From assembly GCF_030815085.1 (NCBI RefSeq), contig NZ_JAUSWG010000015.1: a DNA stretch of 64,000 nt. The stretch is one strand, 5' to 3'. The notes under the pieces are model-generated. The model did not search any database. It saw nothing but the letters and a program-made list of their open reading frames with translations, and was not told the DNA's origin. Shown one piece after another: positions 34,589 through 44,300 of the stretch (position 1 is its first letter; each line of letters starts with the position of its first letter). Made by a program: the position numbers and the translations under genes. Source of the stretch: Paraclostridium ghonii. GTDB lineage: Bacteria; Bacillota; Clostridia; Peptostreptococcales; Peptostreptococcaceae.

Positions 34589-34622
34589 AAATAGAGGAAG
34601 TATTTAATTACTTCCTCTATTT
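34589..34622 (-). terminator. terminator overlapping the end of divIC
   Basis: 14-bp stem AAATAGAGGAAGTA / TACTTCCTCTATTT with a 6-base loop. The stop codon of divIC (34604-34606) lies in the loop, so the last codons (Asn-Arg-Gly-Ser-Asn) form part of the stem. Confidence 0.75.
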
Positions 34623-34903
34623 ATATCTACATATATTATTTCATTTGGTTTTACCATTTTCAATCTATTTCTAGCTATATCTTCTATGTATGTATCCTTA
34701 TCCAAACTTTTTTTAGATTCTTTTAGATTCTTAATTTCTTTTTCCGTGTCTTTTATTTCCTTTTTTAAGTAAGCTATTTCATTATTATATTTAACAGATT
34801 TAAATATTTGAGTCGTAAATCCACCTATAAGTGACATTACTAAAAAAGATAAAAACATACCAACAACTAAATATTGCCCTAAAAATTTTTTTCTTTTGTT
34901 CAT
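34604..34903 (-). CDS. divIC: septum formation initiator family protein (DivIC/FtsB-like)
   Basis: 99 aa, a single membrane helix (about residues 11-30) followed by a coiled coil (NNEIAYLKKEIKDTEKEIKNLKES) and a short conserved tail YIEDIARNRLKMVKPNEIIYV. This is the layout of DivIC/FtsL-type divisome proteins that recruit septal peptidoglycan enzymes. Last gene of rqcP-yabP-yabQ-divIC. In Bacillus the same order precedes spoIIE. Confidence 0.9.
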   Translation of the reverse strand: MNKRKKFLGQYLVVGMFLSFLVMSLIGGFTTQIFKSVKYNNEIAYLKKEIKDTEKEIKNLKESKKSLDKDTYIEDIARNRLKMVKPNEIIYVDINRGSN

Positions 34904-34913
34904 AATCTCCCCC

Positions 34914-35408
34914 CTACGATTTAACTTTTACTCTTTTTAATTTACCTAACTTATTTTTAGTAAACATTAAAATTTTTATAATTAAATTAGGTATATAAAA
35001 TATAGTATCAAATAATAAGTGTATTGAGTAGATTATAACGTAATACAAATTAACTGAAATCTTGCATGTATATACTAAAATTTGCCTTATAGTATTAATA
35101 ATAAATCCAATGCATTTGTTTAATACCTTTAGTATGAATTTACTAATAGTGTTGTAGTAAATAATAAACCCTATAAATAAAGCAATAAAATGATAATACC
35201 TTAAATCAAAGGATTCTATAACATTTATTGTTATAAAAACAAGTAAAGTTACAATTATCCAAAATAGAACATCATAGAAAATCGAGAAAATTTTTATTAA
35301 ACTAAAGTTTTGCTTAACAGCTCTGTATAGATCAAATAGAACCCCTATAAATATCCCAGCATATATCGTTGCAAAAAATGCTCCCAAGTCTTCAATAAAG
35401 GGTATCAT
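34914..35408 (-). CDS. yabQ: spore cortex biosynthesis protein YabQ
   Basis: 164 aa integral membrane protein with about four hydrophobic segments (about residues 7-25, 38-62, 68-88 and 95-130). It opens with the family-typical LGAFFATIYAGIFIGVLFDLYRA. YabQ is needed for cortex formation in the mother cell outer forespore membrane. Its start shares a base with the yabP stop (TAATG) and has no strong Shine-Dalgarno, so translation is probably coupled to yabP. Confidence 0.9.
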   Translation of the reverse strand: MIPFIEDLGAFFATIYAGIFIGVLFDLYRAVKQNFSLIKIFSIFYDVLFWIIVTLLVFITINVIESFDLRYYHFIALFIGFIIYYNTISKFILKVLNKCIGFIINTIRQILVYTCKISVNLYYVIIYSIHLLFDTIFYIPNLIIKILMFTKNKLGKLKRVKVKS

Positions 35409-35662
35409 TATTTAAATAGTTTCTTAAGGAAATTTTCTTGAGGATCTTTAGATTTACTGTAATTTATTCCATTTATAGTTCCTGTTACAGTAATAACTTT
35501 TTCGTCTATACTAAGCTTACTCATGTCTAAATTTTCTCCATCTACAATCATATCTCCAGATATAGTTCTTATTTCTACTTTTTTATCATTGAAAGAGTAT
35601 ATGTGCTCTACTCCAGAAATAGTTAAACTTGATCGATTATTTAAGCTTATACTATGTTCCAT
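35408..35662 (-). CDS. yabP: sporulation protein YabP
   Basis: 84 aa beta-rich protein of the YabP/YqfC family. NRSSLTISGVEHIYSFNDKKVEIRT and GDMIVDGENLDMSKL match the family pattern. Mother-cell sporulation protein partnered with YabQ. GGAGGG precedes ATG. Confidence 0.9.
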   Translation of the reverse strand: MEHSISLNNRSSLTISGVEHIYSFNDKKVEIRTISGDMIVDGENLDMSKLSIDEKVITVTGTINGINYSKSKDPQENFLKKLFK

Positions 35663-35725
35663 AATATCCCTCCATATTAAATCTTTATATTAACCTAATA
35701 TAAATATACGAAGGATATTCTAAAT

Positions 35726-35968
35726 TTATTCTATTATCTCAAACATTTCTTTTGCATCATTTTTTAGTACATGCTCTTTTATTTCTTTTATCTCAAATTT
35801 CATTAATTTTTCACCAAATTTAATTTCAAGAATATCTCCTATATTAACTTCCGACGATGACTTTGCAGCTTTTCCATTTATAGTAACGATACCTTTGTCA
35901 CAAGCTTCCTTGGCCACTGTTCTTCTTTTTATTATTCTTGAAACTTTTAAGAATTTATCTAGCCTCAT
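35726..35968 (-). CDS. rqcP: S4-domain RNA-binding protein RqcP
   Basis: 80 aa, a single S4 domain (RLDKFLKVSRIIKRRTVAKEACDKGIVTINGKAAKSS). This protein (formerly YabO, Hsp15-like) works with RqcH on stalled 50S subunits to add alanine tails to unfinished chains. First gene of the sporulation/division operon rqcP-yabP-yabQ-divIC, and separated from hup by a terminator. Confidence 0.93.
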   Translation of the reverse strand: MRLDKFLKVSRIIKRRTVAKEACDKGIVTINGKAAKSSSEVNIGDILEIKFGEKLMKFEIKEIKEHVLKNDAKEMFEIIE

Positions 35969-35991
35969 TTATTAAAACCTCCTTATATAGA

Positions 35992-36016
35992 AAAAGTGTG
36001 GAATATCCACACTTTT
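35992..36016 (-). terminator. terminator of hup
   Basis: AAAAGTGTGGA / TCCACACTTTT, 11-bp stem with a 3-base loop, 15 bases after the hup stop and followed by T residues on the minus strand. Confidence 0.85.
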
Positions 36017-36030
36017 AAATATAAATAAAA

Positions 36031-36309
36031 CTATCCATTTATTATGTCTTTTAATCCCTTTCCAGCTTTGAAAACTGGAGCCTTAGAAGCTGGTATATCT
36101 ATAACTTCTTCTGGGTTTCTTGGGTTTCTTCCTTGTCTTGCTGCTCTTTCTCTAGTTTCAAAAGTTCCAAATCCTACTAATTGAACTTTTTCTCCTGATA
36201 CTAATGCCTCTTCTACTGATTTCATGAAAGCATTTAATGCTGCTTCTGCTTCCTTCTTTGTTAATTCACTCTTTTCTGCCATTTTTGCTACTAATTCAGC
36301 TTTATTCAC
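36031..36309 (-). CDS. hup: DNA-binding protein HU
   Basis: 92 aa histone-like protein that bends and compacts DNA. MNKAELVAKMAEKSELTKKEAE, GFGTFETRERAARQGRNP (DNA-binding arm) and VFKAGKGLKDII are canonical. GTG start with AGGAGG. Own terminator; upstream gap of about 90 bases holds the promoter. Confidence 0.97.
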   Translation of the reverse strand: MNKAELVAKMAEKSELTKKEAEAALNAFMKSVEEALVSGEKVQLVGFGTFETRERAARQGRNPRNPEEVIDIPASKAPVFKAGKGLKDIING

Positions 36310-36398
36310 GTTACTTACCTCCTAAAAGTTTATATTATAGAATTTTATACTCAATATTAGTTAAAATTCTAGATTTTTAACAAAATACCTTCTACTTT

Positions 36399-37847
36399 CT
36401 AATTTTTTTTAGATTCATCCCATAAATCATCCATTTCCTCTAGTGACATATCCTCTAATCTCTTATTTAAACTTATAGATCTATTTTCTATAAATTCAAA
36501 TCTTTTAATAAATTTTTCAGTAGTCAAATTTAATGCTTCTTCTGGATTTACATCTAAAAATCTAGCAAGATTAACTATAGAGAATAGTAAATCTCCTAGC
36601 TCTTCCTTTATGTATTTTATATTTCCTTGTTTGTGTTCGTCAAGTAATTCTTTATATTCTTCTACAATTTTTTTTAATACGTCTTCAATATTGTCCCAGT
36701 CAAACCCTACCAATGATGCCTTATATTGCACTTTTTTAGCTTTTGTTAGAGCTGGTAAACTATTTGGAATTCTTTTTAGCCCTTCAGTTACTGTAGTTTC
36801 ACCTTTTTCCTTCTTTTTTAACTCTTCCCATTTTTTGTCATATGTATTCATATCTACTTCTTCATTTTTAAATACATGAGGATGTCTGAATATTAATTTA
36901 TCACAAATACTTCTAGTAATTTCTTTTAAATCAAAATATCCTTCTTCCTTTCCTATTTGAGAATGGAAAATAACATGAAGCAAAATATCTCCTAGCTCTT
37001 CTATCATCTCATCTATATCATCATTATCTATAGCTTGTCCAAGTTCATATGCTTCTTCAATTATATGAGCTTTAAGAGATTTATGTGTTTGTTTTTTATC
37101 CCAATCACAACCATTTTCTCCTCTAAGCTGCTTAACTATATTTTCTAGATCTTTTACTGTATTATACATAGTTTTATGAGATTTTGGAATATATAAACTT
37201 GTTAAATAATCAAATTCATTATAATTTCTATCAAGTTCATACAGTTTAACATACTTTTTACTTTCTAAATCTTTAACACCTGCAGCTTTTACTATACATA
37301 TTTCTTGTTCATCATCATAAAATTCCATTAGATTTAACTTTACGTTTGAGGCTATAAATCTATCATAAATTTGAGTAATTATCATACTAGTCTCTGTGTC
37401 TATATAACTATTTTCAATCTCAAATGCATCTAATAATTTAAATCCTTCTGATGGATCTACTTCCAAATAGTTAAACATGGCATCTACAAAGCTCATAGAA
37501 GCTATTATTTCCACTTCTACGCCTTTTTCATGCGCAATCCTACTAATTACCCCTACAGTCTTTTCTGCAACCCTAGGATGTCCAGGGACAGCATATACAA
37601 GATCTCCATTATACGATTCATCTATTACAAAATTAGATATGTTATTGTAAACATCATCAAAGTCTTCATCTTGATTGTAAAAATAATCTAAAGATGTATA
37701 TTTTATTTTATTTTTTAATTTATCAATTATAGGGTGTTTTTCTGTTCTAAGAAAAACTCTAGAACTATTTTTTAAAGCTTCTAAAGCCCCTTGACTTATT
37801 AAAGAATATTCTCCAGGTCCAAGACCTACTATAGTTATTTTTCCCAT
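36399..37847 (-). CDS. mazG: tetrapyrrole methylase-like / MazG nucleotide pyrophosphohydrolase fusion
   Basis: 482 aa, the YabN arrangement. An N-terminal SAM-dependent tetrapyrrole (corrin/porphyrin) methylase-like domain (about 1-220; IVGLGPGEYSLIS, YAVPGHPRVAEKTV) is fused to two MazG repeats (about 225-480). The first MazG repeat has the CDWDKKQTHKSLKAHIIEEAYEL and EELGDILLHVIFHSQ metal motifs; the second has VEEYKELLDEH and EELGDLLFSIVNLAR. MazG hydrolyses NTPs and may clean aberrant nucleotides; the role of the methylase-like part is unknown. Confidence 0.94.
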   Translation of the reverse strand: MGKITIVGLGPGEYSLISQGALEALKNSSRVFLRTEKHPIIDKLKNKIKYTSLDYFYNQDEDFDDVYNNISNFVIDESYNGDLVYAVPGHPRVAEKTVGVISRIAHEKGVEVEIIASMSFVDAMFNYLEVDPSEGFKLLDAFEIENSYIDTETSMIITQIYDRFIASNVKLNLMEFYDDEQEICIVKAAGVKDLESKKYVKLYELDRNYNEFDYLTSLYIPKSHKTMYNTVKDLENIVKQLRGENGCDWDKKQTHKSLKAHIIEEAYELGQAIDNDDIDEMIEELGDILLHVIFHSQIGKEEGYFDLKEITRSICDKLIFRHPHVFKNEEVDMNTYDKKWEELKKKEKGETTVTEGLKRIPNSLPALTKAKKVQYKASLVGFDWDNIEDVLKKIVEEYKELLDEHKQGNIKYIKEELGDLLFSIVNLARFLDVNPEEALNLTTEKFIKRFEFIENRSISLNKRLEDMSLEEMDDLWDESKKN

Positions 37848-37869
37848 ATAAAAGTCTCCTTCTCCTGTA

Positions 37870-37912
37870 AAAATAAAGGAAATTACTTAATATAAGTATT
37901 TCCTTTATTTAC
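37870..37912 (-). terminator. terminator of the SpoVB-like flippase gene
   Basis: AAATAAAGGAAATTACTT pairs with AAGTATTTCCTTTATTT with a single bulged base and a 5-base loop, 14 bases after the stop. AT-rich tail on the minus strand. Confidence 0.65.
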
Positions 37913-37925
37913 ACATATATATACA

Positions 37926-39551
37926 TTATTTCATAAGTTTTAATTTTCTAAGAACTTTATAAACTTTATCTCCCTTAGGCATATTTAACAATTCATCTTT
38001 TTTTATACCACCTAATCCAATAGTTGCAATTAAATAAACTATGCCTCCAATAGCCATTGATATTAAAGTCGATAAAGTATTTCCTAACATTCCTATCATA
38101 ATACCATAACTTAATTTTACGCTTACAAACATAATAAGTACAATTATTAATGGCTTTATGAAAAATGTTTTAACTGATAATCTCATTCTCATTGCTTTTT
38201 TTATGTAATTTAATTCAAGCATAGCAGCTACAAAATAAGCCGTTACAGTTCCTAAAGCTGAACCTATAACATTTATCTCTGGTATTGCTGTTAATGTGTA
38301 ACTAATTACTATTTTACATGCCATACCTATAACCAAACAAAAAACTGGAACCATAGGTTTTCCCATACCTTGCAGTATACCATTTAAGCTCTGTATAAGT
38401 CCTAAAAATACTACGCAAGGTGTTAAAACTAGTAATATAGTACCAACTGAATCTGGTTGTGCTGGAAATAAAAGTTTCATTATAGGATGTGCTAAAGATG
38501 CCATACCAAAAGCTGCTGGTAAAACAATCATTAATGTTACCTTTATAGCAGTTTTAGTTTCTTTTATAGCTTTAGCTCTATTTCCAACAGCATAAGCTTG
38601 TGATATGGTAGGAACTAAGCTCATACTCATAGCAACGGTTATAACTGCTGGTAAGTTGATTATAGCCATCGCCATTCCTGTTAATTGACCAAACATTACA
38701 TTTGCCTCAGTTTGGCTAAAACCAGCCTCTACTAACCTTCTTATAACAATTACAGTATCTACCATATTTACCAGTGGCATAACAGCTGCTCCTATAGTTA
38801 TCGGTATAGCTACTACTAATAATTTTTTTAGTATCCTAGATACGCTTTCTTCTCTAAATTTTTTACTTGATTTTATTTCTCTTTTTATAGTTTTTAATTT
38901 AAATAAATAAGCTATTATTAGATATATAATAGATGCTATAGCCCCTATAGTAGCCCCCATTATAGCCCCTGCAGCTCCTTGTTCTGGTCCAGGGTTTGGC
39001 CCAAAACTAGTCATAAAAAGATAAGCAAGAGTTATTCCTAATAAAACCCTAAAAAGTTGTTCGATTATTTGAGAAATTGCTATGTGAGTCATTTCTCTTC
39101 TTCCTTGAAAATATCCTCTATAAGATGACATCGCTGGAACAAATAAAAGAGCTGGTGAAATAGCAACCATCGCATATTTAGCTCCCGGATTTTTCATTAT
39201 GTAATTTACAATAAAATCAGCTCCAAAGAAAAAGACACAAAATGATAAAAATCCTGTTATTGTCAGTACACAATGGGATACTTTAAATACCTTATGTGCT
39301 CCTTTATAGTTACCTATAGCTATTTTTTCTGAAACCAATTTAGCTAGTGCAGTTGGAAACCCTGCAGTTGCCAAAATTAGAAAAAAAGTATATACAGGAT
39401 ATGCAGCTTGATAATAGCCCATACCTTCTGCCCCAATTAAATTCCCTACAGGTATTCTAAAAAATCCACCTATTATTTTAACTATAATACCTGCTAATCC
39501 AAGTATTAATGCACCTTTTAAGAATGAATCTTTCCCCTTATTATTACTCAT
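37926..39551 (-). CDS. SpoVB / polysaccharide flippase family membrane protein
   Basis: 541 aa with 13-14 predicted membrane helices, of the MOP superfamily that includes SpoVB and MurJ-like lipid II flippases. The start is ATG 39551 after GGAGGGGATTT. The N-terminal GALILGLAGIIVKIIGGFFRIPVGNLIGAEGMGYYQAAYPVY is typical of clostridial SpoVB/YabM proteins (quoted in parts here as GALILGLAG and GAEGMGYYQAAYPVY). It sits between spoVT and mazG, the YabM position. Whether it serves the cortex or vegetative wall is unresolved. Confidence 0.88.
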   Translation of the reverse strand: MSNNKGKDSFLKGALILGLAGIIVKIIGGFFRIPVGNLIGAEGMGYYQAAYPVYTFFLILATAGFPTALAKLVSEKIAIGNYKGAHKVFKVSHCVLTITGFLSFCVFFFGADFIVNYIMKNPGAKYAMVAISPALLFVPAMSSYRGYFQGRREMTHIAISQIIEQLFRVLLGITLAYLFMTSFGPNPGPEQGAAGAIMGATIGAIASIIYLIIAYLFKLKTIKREIKSSKKFREESVSRILKKLLVVAIPITIGAAVMPLVNMVDTVIVIRRLVEAGFSQTEANVMFGQLTGMAMAIINLPAVITVAMSMSLVPTISQAYAVGNRAKAIKETKTAIKVTLMIVLPAAFGMASLAHPIMKLLFPAQPDSVGTILLVLTPCVVFLGLIQSLNGILQGMGKPMVPVFCLVIGMACKIVISYTLTAIPEINVIGSALGTVTAYFVAAMLELNYIKKAMRMRLSVKTFFIKPLIIVLIMFVSVKLSYGIMIGMLGNTLSTLISMAIGGIVYLIATIGLGGIKKDELLNMPKGDKVYKVLRKLKLMK

Positions 39552-39633
39552 AAATCCCCTCCATATTAAGTTGTATAACAAACTCTAATATAACATATAT
39601 GCTATATTAGATTCAACATATTCCCATATAAAC

Positions 39634-39666
39634 TTTAAAAGACCCTAAATTGCAGGGTCTTTTAAA
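39634..39666 (-). terminator. terminator of spoVT
   Basis: TTTAAAAGACCCT / AGGGTCTTTTAAA, 13-bp stem with a 7-base loop, just after the spoVT stop. Confidence 0.85.
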
Positions 39667-39670
39667 AAGT

Positions 39671-40210
39671 TTATTGAACTTGTTTTCCTAAAAAATTAGC
39701 TGCTACCTTTAATAGTTTTTCATCACTATCATTTAATCCTGATTCATCTTTAGATACTAAGCATATAGATCCTATGCAATCTCCAGACGAACTAACTATA
39801 GGCATTATAATTTGCATTTTATAGTCCATAGAATCATCTTTGTATAATGCAACTAACTTATTATCTTTAACGTGGTTAGTGATTCTATTTTCTATAAGTC
39901 CTTCTAATTCTCTACTTATGCTTTTTTCTTTATAATCCTTTTTAGGTAGTTTAGATACAGCTATTATTGAATCTAAATCTGTTACTACAACTCCATGACC
40001 TAAAGTTTCTCCCAAAGTTTCTGCATATTCTTGTGAAAATTCATTAAGTTCTCCAATTGGAGAATATTTTTTTAATATCACTTCTCCATCTTTAGCTGTA
40101 AAGATCTCTAAAGGATCTCCTTCTCTAATTCTTAGAGTTTTTCTTATTTCCTTTGGTATAACAACTCTTCCAAGGTCATCTATTCTTCTAACTATTCCTG
40201 TAGCTCTCAT
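39671..40210 (-). CDS. spoVT: stage V sporulation transcription factor SpoVT
   Basis: 179 aa. An N-terminal AbrB-type swapped-hairpin DNA-binding domain (RATGIVRRIDDLGRVVIPKEI) and a C-terminal GAF-like sensor domain (about 58-178). SpoVT tunes sigma-G genes in the forespore. GGAGG precedes ATG. Position between prsA and a SpoVB-like gene matches other spore formers. Confidence 0.95.
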   Translation of the reverse strand: MRATGIVRRIDDLGRVVIPKEIRKTLRIREGDPLEIFTAKDGEVILKKYSPIGELNEFSQEYAETLGETLGHGVVVTDLDSIIAVSKLPKKDYKEKSISRELEGLIENRITNHVKDNKLVALYKDDSMDYKMQIIMPIVSSSGDCIGSICLVSKDESGLNDSDEKLLKVAANFLGKQVQ

Positions 40211-40273
40211 ATCAGATTAATACCTCCATTAGTAACTTTGAACTTATTTTTACCAACGTTAAGAAAAATATGC

Positions 40274-40313
40274 AAAAAAAACCTATACCATTATTATAAT
40301 GGTATAGATTTTT
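40274..40313 (-). terminator. terminator of prsA
   Basis: CTATACCATTAT and its complement (40283-40307, 12-bp stem) followed by eight T on the minus strand. Confidence 0.9.
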
Positions 40314-40314
40314 T

Positions 40315-41310
40315 TTAAACGTTAATTTTTAAGGCTTCTTTCTCATTAGTTTTAACTTCTGCTTTATCTGTTAAATCTTTAACTTTTTCAGTATATTTTT
40401 GATATAATAAGTTTTGTTTTATATTATCTTTAACCTCATCAAATTTATATTCTTTATACTTTTTATCAGTTACTTTTATTATATGATATCCATATTGAGT
40501 TTTTACAACATCAGAAACATCACCTTTTTCCATTGCAAATGCTGCTTTTTCAAACTCTGGTACCATTTGACCTTTTGAGAAGAATCCTAAGTCTCCACCA
40601 TTAGTTGCAGAACCTTTATCTTCTGAGTTTTCTTTAGCTAACTTAGCAAAATCTTCTCCTGATTTAGCTTTTTCACAAAGTTCATCAGCTTTTTTCTTAG
40701 CCTCCTTTTGTTTTTCTTCTGAAATAGGTTTATTAGTTTTTTGATCAACTGTTGATATTAATATATGAGATGCTTTAACTTCATTATCTACGTAACTTTT
40801 TTTATTTTCTTCGTAATACTTTTTCATATCATCTTCAGATATTTTTGTATTTTTATCAAAATTATTTTTAAAGTTTTGTATAGTTATATCTTTTTCTAAT
40901 TGAGCTTTTAAAAATTCATCGTCTATACCATTATCTTTTAAGAACTTTTCATAATCTTTATCTTGCTTTATAGTTTCTTTTAATTGCTTAAACTGCTTAT
41001 CAACTTCTTCTTGTTTAGCATCTAATTTATCCTTTTTAGCTTGTTGATATATAACCTGTTCTTGTACCATTTGTTGTAAAATAGCCTTTTTCATTTCATC
41101 TTTATATTTTACACCCTCTTTTATGTCTTTATCCCATAAGTCTTTCCCATACATCTTAGATATAGACTCTTTGTAAGTTAATACTGTCTTTTTGTAATCA
41201 GAAGCAGATATTTCCACTCCATTTACAACTGCTACAGGTTTCTCACTTTTACATGCAGTCATAGCTACCCCTAAAAGTACTACCATAATTAATGATATTA
41301 TTTTTTTCAA
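40315..41310 (-). CDS. prsA: PrsA-type foldase lipoprotein, peptidyl-prolyl isomerase
   Basis: 331 aa from TTG 41310, with GGAGAGGGTG 6 bases upstream. The longer frame would overlap mfd and give no clean signal. The signal peptide ends in a lipobox before Cys20 (GVAMTAC). A SurA-like helical N region is followed by a parvulin PPIase domain (ASHILISTVDQKTNKP ... GGDLGFFSKGQMVPEFEKAA, about 180-280). It would fold secreted proteins on the outer face of the membrane. It follows mfd by 22 bases. Confidence 0.94.
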   Translation of the reverse strand: MKKIISLIMVVLLGVAMTACKSEKPVAVVNGVEISASDYKKTVLTYKESISKMYGKDLWDKDIKEGVKYKDEMKKAILQQMVQEQVIYQQAKKDKLDAKQEEVDKQFKQLKETIKQDKDYEKFLKDNGIDDEFLKAQLEKDITIQNFKNNFDKNTKISEDDMKKYYEENKKSYVDNEVKASHILISTVDQKTNKPISEEKQKEAKKKADELCEKAKSGEDFAKLAKENSEDKGSATNGGDLGFFSKGQMVPEFEKAAFAMEKGDVSDVVKTQYGYHIIKVTDKKYKEYKFDEVKDNIKQNLLYQKYTEKVKDLTDKAEVKTNEKEALKINV

Positions 41311-41332
41311 TTTTAACACCCTCTCCAATTTT

Positions 41333-44300
41333 TTATTTTTTATTATCACACATTTGTTCAAGTATATTTTGTAATTCTAATATTATCTTATATCCATTTT
41401 TTTCCTTAGTCTTATACCTAGTTTGAGGTAAAAGAATTATTTCATCTTTTATCATTTTAACTTTTTCTATACCTAACTTTTTACATAATGTTTTCATATA
41501 TGCAATAGACATAAGGGTGCTAACAGATTTTGGAATATCAGAAAATCTATCTTCTAATTCTTCTTTTACATCATTTAAATCTTCTTCATTTTCTACAGAA
41601 GCAATCTTTTTGTACATTTCAATTTTTATAATTTCATCTTCTATATAACTATCAGGTATATATGCATTTACAGGTAAGTCTATTTCTACATCTATTTCTT
41701 CTACTATTTCGCCTTTTACTTTTCTTATTGCATCATTTAACATTTTAACATATAAATCATACCCAATTACAGCCATATGACCATGTTGTTGAGGTCCTAG
41801 TATATTTCCTGCACCTCTAATTTCCAAATCTCTCATGGCTATTTTAAATCCTGATCCAAATTCAGTAAACTCTTTAATAGCTTTTAATCTTTTCTCCGCT
41901 ATCTCACTCAATACCTTGTCTTTTTCATACATAAAGTAAGCATATCCTTGTCTGTTACTTCTTCCAACCCTACCCCTTAACTGATATAACTGAGCTAATC
42001 CCATTTTATCAGCATCATAAACTATCATTGTGTTAGCATTGGATATATCCATTCCAGTTTCTATTATAGTTGTACACACAAGAACATTATATTCTTTATT
42101 TAAAAATCCTATTATTATATTTTCTAATTCTTTGCCAGTCATTCGTCCATGAGCAACAGCTATTTTAGCATCTGGAACTAATCTTTGTATCATACTAGCC
42201 ATTTCATCAATTCTCTCAACTCTATTATATACAAAGAATACTTGCCCATCTCTTGCAATTTCTCTTTCTATCTCATCTTGTATTATACTTTCTTTTCCTT
42301 CTACAACATAGGTAATAACTGGATATCTTTCTTGAGGAGGTTCTTCTATAACACTCATATCCCTTATTCCACTTAAAGACATATGTAAAGTTCTTGGTAT
42401 AGGCGTTGCTGATAATGTTAAAACATCTACTGTCGATTTTATTTTCTTTAAGGATTCTTTATGTTTTACTCCAAATCTTTGTTCTTCATCTATTACTACT
42501 AATCCCAAATTAGGAAGTTCTATATCTTTAGAGATTATTCTATGAGTTCCTATGATTACATCAACTAGTCCTTTTCTAGCATCCTCAATTATCTGTTTTT
42601 GTTCCTTTGGAGTTTTAAATCTACTTAACACTTCTACCCTTATAGGATAGTTCTCAAATCTAGCTCTGAATGTATTGTAATGTTGTTGAGCAAGTATAGT
42701 TGTAGGAACTAATACTGCAACTTGTTTTTGATCCATACAAGCTTTAAATATAGCCCTTATAGCTACTTCTGTCTTACCATATCCAACATCTCCACATATA
42801 AGCCTATCCATTACTTTCTTAGACTCCATATCTTTTTTAGTTTCTTCTATTGATTTTATTTGATCATCTGTTTCTTGGTATGGAAATAAGGTCTCAAATT
42901 CACTTTGCCACAAAGTATCTTTGCTAAACTTGTATCCTTTTATTTTTTCTCTCTTTGCATATAGCTCCACTAGGTCTTTGGTCATATCTTCTATTTCTTT
43001 TTTTACTTTAGCCTTAGCTTTTGACCATTCACTGCTACCAAGCTTATTTAGTTTAATTTTTTCAGTATTTGATCCTATAAACTTCTGTATCTTATCCATT
43101 TGGTCTATAGGTACATATAAATTATCTCCACCTTGATATACAACCCTCATGTAGTCTTTTTTCACACCATTAACACTTAGTTGATCTATACCTACATATC
43201 TACCAACTCCACTATTTTCATGTACAACATAATCGCCTATATTTAAATCTAAGAATGTTTCTATCTTTTGTCCTTTATTAACTTTTTTAGTCTTTGATGT
43301 TTTTGCTCTTTTGTTTGAGCCTATCATTTCTTTGTCTGTTATAACATCAAATTTTATAGACTTATATTGGAAACCTGAGGTTATATTACCTACAACTATA
43401 ACAATTTGTGATGAATGAACTTCTATATCTCTTTTTCTTGATAAAACACTTTCTGTTCCTAAATTTAAAAGTTCTTTATTTAATTTTTTAGCTCTATCAT
43501 ATGTATTAGTAGCTAAAACAATTTTATGCCCGTTGTATTTTAATTTATTTAATTCTTCTGCTAGCATATCTATTTTCCCATTAAACATAGGAATTTCTCT
43601 ACTTTCAAAGTTAACTATACTTCCTATTGAAAAGTCTTTAACATCTTTAGTTAGTAGCATATTTAAAATTAATTTTTTATCTTCTATCAAGTATTCTAAA
43701 TCTGAATAATGGTAAAGTAATTTACCTTGTTCCCTTAGAGCTAATCCTCTTTCTAAATTAAGCTTATAGTTTTCTTTAAATTCAGTTATATAATTTTCGC
43801 ATCTTTCTTTTAATCGAGATAAATCATTTACAAATACAATTGCATCTTCTTTTAAATAAGTAAATATACTTTTATTTTCTTCTTCATACATGTATTCTAT
43901 ATAATTTTCTACACCTTCAAAGTAATTCTTATTAGCTATATTATCTATACTTTTATATACATCAATATCTGTAGATTTATTAGTATCTTTTTTTATCCTC
44001 TCAACAGTTTCATCTATATTATCTGGGTATATAAATTCTCTTGATGGAGTTATAGTGCATTTTTTTATTTTTTTTATAGATTTTTGTGTAAAAACATCAA
44101 ATGTTCTTATAGATTCAATTTCATCATCAAACAGTTCTATACGAATAGGTATATCATATTCTAAAGAGAATATATCTATTATCCCACCTCTTACACTAAA
44201 CTGTCCAAACCCTTCTATCTTAGATACTCTTTCATATCCTAAAGAAACCAGTTTTTTTGATAGTTCGTCTATATCTATAACATCACCTATTTTATAGGTA

